A stretch of 50,686 nucleotides of DNA, from positions 1-50,686 of the IMG/VR virus record IMGVR_UViG_3300042305_002495. The stretch is one strand, 5' to 3'. Below are positions 25,595 to 37,000 of the stretch, piece by piece (within the stretch, counting starts at the first letter, position 1; each line of letters begins with the position of its first letter). The DNA is from a virus. Made by a program: the position numbers and the translations under genes. Below the pieces are notes generated by a model. It ran no database searches. It was not told the DNA's origin and worked only from the letters and a program-made list of their open reading frames with translations.

Positions 25595-26060
25595 TTAAAA
25601 TCCTTTTTGCATACGGATCAAAAAGCTGTATGGTTTCTTTATAAGAAGAAAGAAATGGCACCTCAAATTGATGATTGTCATAAAAATCTTTTTCTTCGCC
25701 CGGTATTGGATAATAATGAATATAAGAATTATCTAAATTAAAAGATGTAATATTATTGCCGCTAACCTGATGAGCATTAGAAAATAATGACCTTAAATCA
25801 TTATATGAAAATATTCCAGATTCTTTTTGTGAAAAGGAATAACCAGAAGGAGGATATGTTTTTATAACCCCAGACTCTTCAGAAAATTCATTATTACCAT
25901 TTGGATGTGGAAATATATAATTTATTCCAGAACCACGATGGTATTCGTGAGACTGAGAAAAATCAAAGAAATTACCCTCACCTGATGGCATTACCCCAGA
26001 AGGATACTTCTGTTTTTTTTGTTCATTTGATAATGGATGATTATCTATAGAATGTGACAT
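25587..26060 (-). CDS. Small tail-region protein, unknown
   Basis: 157 residues, starting one base after the stop of the 572-residue gene and overlapping the hub-like gene by 8 bases. It is rich in S, G, N, Y and P with several P-S-G and S-G-V/I turns (Y-P-S-G-V-M-P-S-G, G-S-G-I-N-Y, K-E-S-G-I-F). The same turn type recurs in the large tail proteins around it. It has no membrane segment, signal peptide or enzyme motif. The packed position suggests a minor tail component or a connector between two large proteins. It has no clear ribosome binding site of its own, so translation is probably coupled. Confidence 0.55.
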   Translation of the reverse strand: MSHSIDNHPLSNEQKKQKYPSGVMPSGEGNFFDFSQSHEYHRGSGINYIFPHPNGNNEFSEESGVIKTYPPSGYSFSQKESGIFSYNDLRSLFSNAHQVSGNNITSFNLDNSYIHYYPIPGEEKDFYDNHQFEVPFLSSYKETIQLFDPYAKRILNV

Positions 26061-26061
26061 T

Positions 26062-27780
26062 TTAAGAGTCTAATTCATAAGTCCAAGATAAACTCAACGA
26101 ATAAGCCCCATCTTTTGGGCTCCAATTTTCTGACGGTGGAGAAAGAAAATACTTTCTAACTCCAGGCTCATTTGCCGGGCTAAGCTCGGTTACAAGTTTA
26201 AATAACTGACTAGCAGTTGGTTCAGCAATACTTGGTTTCCTTAATAATAGACCATTTCTTTCACCTTCATATGGAATTTTTGTATAATCCATTATTAAGC
26301 TAATTTGAACATCTCTTCTATATTCACTTCTTCCGCCAATGTATTGAAGTACTGGCCCAGTTTTACGACCTATGACTGGTATTACTGCAAAAACATCTCC
26401 AGGATATGTGTCGTTTACGGAAATGTTTTCGACAAGAACTCCAGAAATAATATTCGTTGGTCTATTATCAAACTGTAAACTATATCCAATTTCACCAGCA
26501 TACTGATTTGTAGTAACAGAAATAGATTTGGGCTGTGAATTTAATTGAACGGCAACTAAATTATTGGCGCGTTTATAAATATCGCTACTTAAACCAAACT
26601 GTCCAGAGTTTGAAACTTTATTATATTTTTTAAGAGCGTTATCAAATGCAGAAACACTTGTTTGTAATTTATCATAGCCGCTAGCAGGAATAGTTGTTAA
26701 GCCGCGAATTGACCCATCTATATTTACTGAAACAAACGGATTGTCTACAGAACTTGATAAAGATATATTAAAATTTTCATAAGCGCTTCCGCTAGCTAAT
26801 AACCAAGTCTCTGTAGCACTATAAGTCCCAGCAGATTCACTAAGCTGTTCAGATCTTACGTGATTATAGCCGCCATAAGATTCAACCAAATTTATTAAAC
26901 CACTACCAATTTTACCCATAATATTCGGGTATTTAGTAATATTATCATAAAGTTTTCTTTGTACAAATTGCTTTGCTTGCATCCAAGCTGGCTTAAAATC
27001 AGAAGAATCATTGCAATAGTGTTTTTTTCCAACTGCATTAACAGAATGTGTTATTCTATATGACCTTGGTATATTCGTAGATTCTCCAACAGACTCATCT
27101 GTTTCAAGAGACCATTCTTCAGAAAAATCAGAAATAAAAACACCAGCAAGATCTGCCCGATTAATTAATTGAGATTCATTAATATTTTGTATTTGCAAAT
27201 TTCCACTTAAGGTTGGAATAAATGTTCCTTCGTGGTCAATTTTAAGATCTTTATTAAATAAAATATCGGCTTCTAAAGATATGGTATAATCACACCGATC
27301 TACATAAATTCCTTCCTGAAAAGAAATATTATTAAATCGTGGATAACAAATAATAGTTGCTTCATCATCATTAAAATCAGTAATTTCTAACTTATAGCCT
27401 TCTTTTGAAAATAAGGCCCTCAATGTTTTTTGTTTAGAAAAAATAGAGTTACTTGCCTCTATATTATTTATTATTTGTCTAGGTGGCCTATTGTTTTCAT
27501 AGTGACTTCTATTATTATCAAAAGCATTATAAGGGCCAATTAAAGCTGGCGAGGGGCCATCGTCTGGATAAAAATTATAAGCTGTATTATCTTGTTTTAT
27601 TCCATATGGAGTGCCTTGATCAGCCAACAAGGTGCCTGTTAATACTATCTCGTATGTAACCCCAAATATATCTCCAGCGCCATTTTTTAAGGGGGTTGTA
27701 TTAATAGATACAAGCGGGGTTGGCCTTATAGTACAAGGCTGAAGGTCACCGTTATTATTATAATAAACTCTTAATGGCAT
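26062..27780 (-). CDS. Tail structural protein, unknown family
   Basis: 572 residues. The ATG follows the TAA of the giant upstream gene directly, with AGGGGA as ribosome binding site. It is beta-rich with repeated Y-x-I-S-L/V strands. S-Y-R-I-T-H-S-V-N-A-V-G-K is followed by a helix with F-V-Q-R-K-L-Y. In the last third, V-A-V-Q-L-N-S-Q-P-K-S-I-S-V-T-T-N-Q-Y-A-G-E-I-G-Y-S-L-Q-F and E-Y-R-R-D-V-Q-I-S-L-I-M-D-Y look like a pair of stacked beta sandwiches. Placement between the giant tail protein and the hub-like protein suggests a distal tail or baseplate component. No enzyme motif is seen. A copy of the promoter-like motif lies 165 bases upstream, inside the preceding gene. Confidence 0.5.
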   Translation of the reverse strand: MPLRVYYNNNGDLQPCTIRPTPLVSINTTPLKNGAGDIFGVTYEIVLTGTLLADQGTPYGIKQDNTAYNFYPDDGPSPALIGPYNAFDNNRSHYENNRPPRQIINNIEASNSIFSKQKTLRALFSKEGYKLEITDFNDDEATIICYPRFNNISFQEGIYVDRCDYTISLEADILFNKDLKIDHEGTFIPTLSGNLQIQNINESQLINRADLAGVFISDFSEEWSLETDESVGESTNIPRSYRITHSVNAVGKKHYCNDSSDFKPAWMQAKQFVQRKLYDNITKYPNIMGKIGSGLINLVESYGGYNHVRSEQLSESAGTYSATETWLLASGSAYENFNISLSSSVDNPFVSVNIDGSIRGLTTIPASGYDKLQTSVSAFDNALKKYNKVSNSGQFGLSSDIYKRANNLVAVQLNSQPKSISVTTNQYAGEIGYSLQFDNRPTNIISGVLVENISVNDTYPGDVFAVIPVIGRKTGPVLQYIGGRSEYRRDVQISLIMDYTKIPYEGERNGLLLRKPSIAEPTASQLFKLVTELSPANEPGVRKYFLSPPSENWSPKDGAYSLSLSWTYELDS

Positions 27781-28050
27781 TTATTTTCCCCTAATCCTTA
27801 AATTTAACGGAAGTTCAGTTTTACCAATGCCGCTCATTGTTATATTTAAAGCATTGTTTAAAAATACTCCGCTAACTCCATTAGTAATTAAACTAAGTGA
27901 TTGATTTCCGCTTCCGCTAGAGGTTTCAGCATATAAATTCATATTATTATACACAAAGGATGAACTTGGGCCTGTAACAAATAAATTTATATTTCCAGAA
28001 GTTGATAATGGTTTACCATCAGTAAATAAAGATAAAGAATTATTTTCTTC
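27781..28050 (-). repeat. C-terminal LxLF/LxL short-repeat array in the giant tail protein
   Basis: About 90 residues with copies such as N-N-S-L-S-L-F-T-D-G, G-N-I-N-L-F-V-T-G-P, N-N-M-N-L-Y-A, N-Q-S-L-S-L-I-T-N-G and L-P-L-N-L-R-I-R-G. Each copy is a short strand followed by a Gly/Asn/Ser turn, about 18-25 residues apart. It ends the protein. Confidence 0.7.
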
Positions 28051-31000
28051 TTCGCCGCGAACAATATCGCCAATAGCAGAAATTATATATGGACGATGAG
28101 AAATTAAACCCCTGGAAGAAGAGTCATAACCAGAAACTTCTATAAAAATATCGCCATTCTCATTAGAGAATAAAAGTCCGCTAGCAACATATTCAACTTG
28201 CGAACCAGTTATATTTTGCATAATTTCTAAATTAATACTAGAATCTTTATGGCCAAAAATATTTGCCTTTAACCAACTTCCAGAACCTGGAATAATATCA
28301 TCTTGACCTCTAAGCATTATATCATAAGTATAAACTGCTCCAGCGTTATTTAATGTTGAAGTAATATGATTTCCGCTTGTAGCATATTTATGATTTGGAG
28401 AACCGGCAACAACTGTATAATCAGCATCATCTCTTCTTGATCTATCAATAGATACGCACTTGCCAAAATTATCATTAATATTTCTAGCGTTATATCCTTG
28501 AGAATTAATTTTTTCTACATATGACCAAGTTTTACTTCTATTTTGCCAATCAGTAAGTTTATTATTATAAATAAATACTGCTCCATTGTTTGGCGTAAAA
28601 ACACCGCTTTCATCATTAAATTGATTTACACGAGTTTCATATGATCCAAGATCATATTTTACACGCTGAGGAATGTCGAAAGATAAATTAAATTCTTTTC
28701 TTATAAAACTACCGCTATTATAAATATTATCATAAATTGTTTCATAATCATGCCCTGGAGCACCAATAGCTATTAAATCAGCATCAAGCGAAACAGCAAA
28801 ACCAAACATGTCAGTTACTATCCCGCTGGAACTTTCATTATCGCTTCCTATGTTTATGCTAGATGGACGTATTTTTTGTTTGAATTCCCATGGTAATCTT
28901 GAAGAAATAGCGTTTTTGCCTTTTCCTGTTCTTTCATAATAAAAAACGGCTCCAGCTCCACCGTTTTCACTAAGAATAGGAGAACCAGAACTATTGTTAT
29001 AAGCTTCAAACCAAGTCCAGTTTCCAATATTTTCGCTAGCATATATATTATACGGAGACCCAACAATTAGTTTATTATTATGTATGTCTAGGGAATAACC
29101 AAATAAATCTCCTGGATACCCAGAAATTATAGTTACATCTAAATAATCTTTTCCTGTTGTTGTTAATAAGGATGGAATCCCACCACCAATTCCAGCGTCA
29201 ACATGTAAATTACCATCTATTATTCCGCTAAACCTTGGATATAATCCGGCTGTATTTATACTACTATTTATAAAATCTTCAATTGCTTGATTATATTCTT
29301 CTTCAGTTAATGGATTAGCTGGTCTTGTAACAGTAGATGGATCGTAAAGATTTTCATTGCAAATTAAGTTTGAGCCGCCGCCTAAAATTCCTCCAAATTT
29401 TTGAACACTAATATCACTATTTGTAAAGTAAGATACTTTTTCAGGGCTACTACGCTCAGAGCCTGGAGCAACTATTTTTTGAACAAAGCTAAATTGTCTA
29501 GTTAAACTTCCGCTACTGTTTATAAGAAATTCATTTAATTCTTCAATATTTTCTTCCGGGCTTGGTGGATAAAGACCTCTAATAAAATCGTGATTTGCAC
29601 TATCAGTATTTCTAATATGAGGATTTTGGCCCTGAATCATGGTTGAATCTGCAAGAAGAACAATTCTTGATCTCTGATACCCAGCCACAAAGCTAGAGAA
29701 ATTTTCAAATTCTTCTGCGGCAATAACTGGACCGTCTTCAATTAATTGTCCAGGGCATTTGTCTATGTGGTCTAAACAATATTTGGCACTATCAGACTTA
29801 AATGCTCTAAATTGAATTGGTGAATTAAATATGTATTCTGGGGTATACCAAGGGGTTTCAACAATGTCATATCCATTACATTTTATTTCAGTATAGGATT
29901 GATCAGAATAAACTGAGGAAGAATTAATTGGAAGCAGGCATCCAGAAACAGATAATATCTTAGGTGTCTTTAAGGCAGATTCTGCATGATTAATCCAACC
30001 AGAATGACTTACAAAGAAATTAACAGATATTGACGTTGTATCATTTGGAACTTGAAATTCTAATGTGCCTAATTTATTTGTTTTAAATTCGGTAATCCCT
30101 AATGATGCATATACAGTGGAGGTTTCATTTTCAAAATCTGGATCTGCAATTACATTATCTATATAAACATTTAACGGAAAACTTTCAGTGTTATCATCCG
30201 ATCTATAATTAATAAATATTTTATACCCAGAGCCAGGCATAACATCAAAATCAACTTTACCCTGAGCATTTATATCCCACAGAGGATTATTAACAGGATA
30301 CTCTTCTTGTACTTTTTGAGTATAATAAATTATTTTTTCAGCAGATTGCCCAGCTTTTAACGGTATTAATTTGAAATTATCAGCATTTGGTATATAAATT
30401 TCAGATACTTTTGTAGATTTATTAATATTTGCAAAAACATATCCGTTTTCACATCCAACAATAGACGGATGAGAAGTAGATAATAATTGATTATAAATTT
30501 CAGTATTTAATGTTTGGTGTAAATATTTACCTTCTGCCAAAGAGTATAATGGGCGACTTTCAATATTAAGTTGTTCGCAAATATAGTTAACATTATTGGC
30601 TATAGTTTGATCGTTATCATATACAATAATTAATTTTTTATTACCAATATTTAACCAGCTCTTTAGTTCATTAACTTCATTTATATTTGGTTTATTTAAT
30701 GGGCTCCAAATCCAAACAACGTCTGTATAAGCATCTATTGTGGGTTTACTTATAAGATATTGTTTATATGAATTAAATATATAAGGAAGTTGAGAATTTT
30801 CTATAAAGCCAGTTCTTCCAGTCCAGCCAGTAAGCTGAACAATATTAGAAGAATTATTACAATCTTTTATAACTAAGTTTATATAAAATGGAATATTTTC
30901 ATCAGAATTTGTTATGGAAAATTGTTTCTCTAATTCACACGAAGCAATTAAAATAACGTTTGAGTCACCAAGCGGTTCATCTAAAGCAATGATAGTCTCA

Positions 31001-34000
31001 TCATAAAAATCCCTAAGACCAAATACTGCTGGGCCCTCTATAGATTTTCCAATCGCCTGTATTAATCCTGAACCTTCTGGATTTATAAAATCACCACGAT
31101 CAAAAGATTTAAATAAGCCACTAGCTAGATATGTTTGTTCATCTTCAAGTAATGAAAACTCTATATCATTAATATGATTTTGATCAAATGTTTTGCTAGT
31201 TATAAATTGACCAGCAGGAACTGTTACAGATACGCACCTTGGAATATATTCTATATTTACGCCACTAGCTTCTGGAATTACAATTGTTTCTTGAAACCAT
31301 TCAGCGGCAGCCAAAATTGGTCTAGGATCTTGATTTTCCTTATTAATGTAAGGATACGGATTTTCTGGATAATTATCACAGTCCTTAGCTGGATTATCAT
31401 TAGCAAAGTGGAATGGCCAGTTCTCTTTATATCTTATAGTTTGAGAAACATTTCCAATTGTTCTTACACAAGAAGCATTCCATTCTGCCCTTAGGTCACC
31501 AAAATGTTTCAGCGGCAAAACGCAATTTGGATTTTCTATTCCGCCAAACTCATCTTCTTCTGTACAGCTTGGATATAAATAAAGATTTGATAAATTAAGA
31601 TTACTTAGATCTATCTTAATATCAGCAACACCGCTTGCAAACATATTCAAAGAAGGAATATATGTACTATGAGCATAAGCTGGAACAAATGGTTTTGTTA
31701 CATTATACAAACCACTTATTACATCTGTCTCACTTGCTCCATTTATAAGAGCCCTTTCTTTGTCGTCAACAGGAACAAGCTTCATTCTTGAATTTAATTT
31801 AGTCAATATTTTATTAATAATATTATTAGATTTTTGATATTTACCATTTTCTTCCCAAACTGGGTCGTTGCCAACTAGAACAAGCGTTCTATCTCCCAGC
31901 TCAAGCCAACTCTTAATATTATCTATAATCTCATCGCTAGCAGCATCAATTTCTGGAGTAATAATAAAGGCTAAACCAGCGTTTTTTGGAATTTCTAACT
32001 CAGAGAATTTTAATCTTCTAAATGGAACATTTACTAAAGAAAAAACACCTTCCATTTCATCATAATGACCAGACGCAACAATAGATGGGTGTGAATTTCT
32101 ATCAATATTTCCAAATCTGGTATATTCAACAGCAAGGTTATGTGGATAATATTTTCTTGCTTCAAAAATTCTAACTGCACCAGCATTATTGTAAGAAGCC
32201 CAAGTGTCTTCACCTTCACCCCAAACGTTAGTATCATCAAATTCATTAAATGAATCTGTTGGCGCACCAAACGCTACATAATTTCCATCGTCGCTAACCG
32301 CAGAGCTATAACCAAGTCTAGATGTTCCAGCAAATATTGATGGTAAAAATTGGTATGTTCCAGTATATGGAATGTTACTATAGGTAAAATCATATATCTT
32401 TTGATATAAATTAATTAACCCGCCCCTGTCTTTCCAAAAATCATTGTCTGTTCTTAGCCAGAATTTATAAGATTGAGATAAATTATTATAAGCATCTTGA
32501 GATGCTATTAACTTACCAGATACAGAAAGCAAGTTATCATATCTTGATATGTCTCCAACGCTTCTATAAGACATCCAATCTTTTATACTATCTAACATTC
32601 TAGTATTCTGAGACTCGTCTCGCTCATATATTTGACATGGCTCAATCGAATATGGAGATCCAATTGCTAAAACTTCTCCATTTTCACTAATTGAAACAGA
32701 ATGTCCAAACCTATCATTTGGGCGACTTCCATAATCAGCATAATTATTTTCATCAATTATAGAATCATTTGGAGATTTAATTTCCTGAACCAAATTAAAA
32801 GAGTTGTTTTCTTTTTCAAAAATATAAACCCTACCACCAGACGGAGGAAGAATTTGAAACTCATATGCAGATTCATTAGCCCATTCTTGACCAACCCCGC
32901 TAGTTATAAACTCTAAGGCATTATTAGTAATAAGATTACCAGTAGATAAAGTTTTATCTAAAATACTTATAGAGGCAAAATCCCAGAACTCTGATAAACC
33001 ATCTTCAATATTTATATATCCGCTAGAAGGTAAATTAGTTTTTAAGTTAATAACGCCGCTTTCATAAGCATAATTTTTATAAAAAGATATAAATTCATTT
33101 AGAGCAGAATTATATGCCGAACCATTACCGCCGGTTGACCAGCTATTATCTCTAAAAATACCAACTATTGGCGGAATATTATTATGTAATTTATTTTGAT
33201 TAAATGGAAATGCTTCAAAAAACATCTGTTTAAAACCACTAACCATGCTATTCTTAATATAAGAAGAGCCATTTAAATTTTCTAAAATAGAATCATCTAG
33301 TCTTTCAATATATTTATGCTTAAACCAATCTGAAGAAGACGTAATTAACGGTCTTTCAGAATTATTAAATATCAATTGATATACCAAAATATGAATATCT
33401 AATACCGGCTGAACATTTCCAGGAAGCGGCGCTGAAAAATATTTGTACAATGTATCCCATTTTCTTGCTGTATTAGCAATACTAGCTAGCATTTTTTCAT
33501 TATATTCAAATTTATCAGTTACAACCATCATGCAAATAGGAATACCAGAAGTAACTATTGACTCAAATGATTTATTCCAACTTGCACCAGGGGCGCCAAC
33601 CACAACAATTTCTTTTGCTCCGCTGTATGCTATATCTACAGAAGAACCGAATTCTCTTCCGACTTGACCAACGTTCCACATTTGACCAGAAATGCAAAAT
33701 TCCGGAAAAGCAGAATTTGGATAACAAAATAAGCTGTCTATAACTTTTGTTACATATTCTTTTTTGTAACCAGAAGGTAAAGATAATCTATCACATAGAT
33801 TCCATTTAGCTTTTTGACCAGCAATATCTTGTTCTCTTCTATATAAGAAAACAGATCCAGCATTTAATATTGGGTAACCAGAATCATCAGGAATATCAAT
33901 ATAAGGTACACCAACAGCCATTAAATCATTTTTTACACAAACAGAAGAACCGTATCTATCATTCGCGTTTCTTCCAGATGGAGGGTTTAAACTTAATTGC

Positions 34001-37000
34001 CCACTTAAATATGGATAATCTCCAATTAATTTAGCTCCAGAATAATTTATAATTGAATTTGAGCCGTATTCAACTTCTTCTATTTCTCTTGGGGATACAA
34101 TCGGAGTTGTTTGTCCAGTGATTCCCTTGAAAAGAACCCTATAAGCAGAGTTTGGTATTAGTCCAGAGAATTTTCTAATTCCATAATAATTTGAGTCATA
34201 TCCAGCTTCTAAATTAGTATAAACTTCAGAGGCTCTAAAAATGCCAGCATCATTACAAACTTCTGAAAGCCATTCTGTATCATGAGTAATAACAGTCCTA
34301 TCTATTGCTTTTCTTGGGCTATCACTACTACAAGAACCATAAGACATTAAATCGACACCTCTAATTTCGTCATTAAGAGGTATACTAGCAATTAAATTAT
34401 CTTCAAAATCAATATCATAACCATAATTTTCATTAAACCACCTTAAATAAACTTCGCCACCGCTTGTTAGATTGTTAGCGGCAAACATATTCAAAGAACC
34501 AGTTGTTGCCGTGACAGAAGTATCGCCATATAAAGTAAGATTTAATTGTTGTTTGATAAGATTATTATAAACAAGAAGATTGATAGAATTACTTGGGTAT
34601 CTGTTGTCAAGAACAGCGCTGCCTATTGCAGATAAATTTAAAACGCCGCTATTAGCGTTTGAATCAATTTCAATATCATTTAATACAAACAATGGAATGT
34701 TGTTTTGTATTCCAAGAACATCTCCGCTATTTGCAAATAAAGATAAATTTAAAAAATCGTTTCCAGGTATATTGTATGGAGAATCAATATTGTATGTTGA
34801 TAAAGAAAGCCCATAATAGTCGCCACTTCTAGATGTTGCGACACCATGAGCAAAAGCAAAAAGATTTACAGAAGAATAAGTATATTCACCAGACCCATCT
34901 ACAAACAAAGAAAGGCCAGAATTTGAAACTTGAGATGGGCCAATAGTAAATAGACTTAAAGATTGACCAGAAGCAAAATTCCAAGAATCCATAAATAGTA
35001 TTAGGCCAGATTCTTTAATTTGAATCGGACCAGTAGCAAATAAATTCATTGATCCACTTGAGCTTGGTGGATAGTTTTCTAAAATTAAATTTAATTTCTC
35101 TTGAAGTACATAGCCCCCATTTGAAAACAGATTTAGTTGATCGTTTGTATTTACACCCTCAACATAAGCATCTTCAAGCCTAATGTGGGCGCTATGAAGA
35201 TTTAGTCTAGATGTAAAAGGAGACCCAGACGGATAAACAATATCATATTGCAAAAACATATCATCAATATCTTGAGAATAATACTTTTCAGTAAGTTCTG
35301 TAAGTCTTGTTTCAGAAGGAAATAATGCCCACTGTTCAGTATCGTCTATTAAACTGTTATAATTAAATGTGCTATCAAGTCTCATAATACAACTTGATGG
35401 CTCAAGATAATGTATTGCCCTGTTTATAAGACCCCAGTTCTTTTCATCCGGAATCCAATACGGTTCTTTTTTCTTTGTATAAAGACTTACAATTAGTTTT
35501 GGGCCAATGTTTCCATCTTGCCAAACTAAATTGCCACTAGACTTATGATCAATAACACTTTCTACAACCAACGCCCTGTCGGCAAACTTATAACCTCGTG
35601 GTAGGTCTTTTGTAATTCTTCTAAAAGTAGAGTAAAAACTATCTGGAGTATCAGTTAGATTAAATCTTAAAAAATCATTTTCTATTTGAGAATGATAAGC
35701 TACATTTGGGTTTAATGAACTAGGAATTGAAATATTTGTTCTTTGTAAATACCCAGAGCCATCATGAACCATATTGAAAGAAATTAAATCTCTTCCAGTA
35801 CGTTTTGTTAATTGCTGGAAAGCAGAATCAAATTGACAATATTTAAAGTCACCAATGGCCCAATCTGTTAATGTGTCTTCGTTAACATAATCCCACAATT
35901 TATAATTATCGTTACTATAAGACTGGCTTGGATTCCACCACATCATTCTGTGGTTATCTAAAAATTTCTGAGCCGTTACTTCTTTATAAGTTAGGTCTGG
36001 ATCAGAATATACAATGTTTCCTTTATCCGAAACGCCAATTTCAGACACAAACATATTCATACCAATACCAGAGCCACTAGAGTAACCAACAACTAAATTA
36101 CTTGTGTCGCTATAAAGCTCAAAAGGAACAATAGAGCTTGCTCTTAAAGTTTGCCAGGAGGGCGAAGATTCATTATCTGTATATAATTTTAATCCACTAG
36201 AATTATGATCATTATAAGTAAATATAATAGATAATGGGTATTGATAAGAACTATAATGGGCGGTATCTTGAACTGAAATTATATTCCCAGCAGAATTTCT
36301 AGCTAAACCCCTTAAAAACCCACCCGAATAAGCAATTGCGAATTCAAGAGGCTTGCCAGAATCCCACTTAGAAACTAGACACCCACTTTGAAATAAATTA
36401 TAATTAACACCAGAAACATTTGCGTCTGGAGAGAATCTCAAAAATATACTAAACCCATCACTAAAATCAACATTATTAAAATTAATGTAAGAGTTATTCC
36501 CTGATATTCTTACAACATTATTAAACGCATCAGATATTTTCCCATAAAGCTCATGAGATTGAAAATTAACAAGACCACTATTTAAGGATGTCCAATCTGT
36601 TGTTCTGTATGATCCACTATACCCAGGCAATTGCTGAGAAAAGATTCCAGAACTATTAAATCTCCAACCTAAGTTTTTATATTTATAATCTTGATAAGAT
36701 GTTGTAATATATCCAGATAGCGAGCCCACTCTTGGTACAACGGTTTTACCGACATCGTAATCAAAATCATAATAACCAGATAAAAACGGAAAATCTAAAA
36801 GAGGATTATTAAAACCGAAGTCAAACATATCAGGATCAAAATCGCCCTGAACCGTTCCTTCCATACCCCTCCATCGTCTCGAATAATTAGACTTAATAGT
36901 CGTCGGAGAATCGAAACCGTGTGGAATATTTTCTATCTTTGATATTGGGGCATAACCAGAACCGGCATTTATAATGCTGTCAGTACTGCCCATAGAAGAT

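Noticed and set aside
33443-33743. Two overlapping plus-strand open frames of 60-74 codons within the giant gene
   Set aside because: Both are antisense shadows of FG-GAP-coding sequence with biased composition and no start signals.
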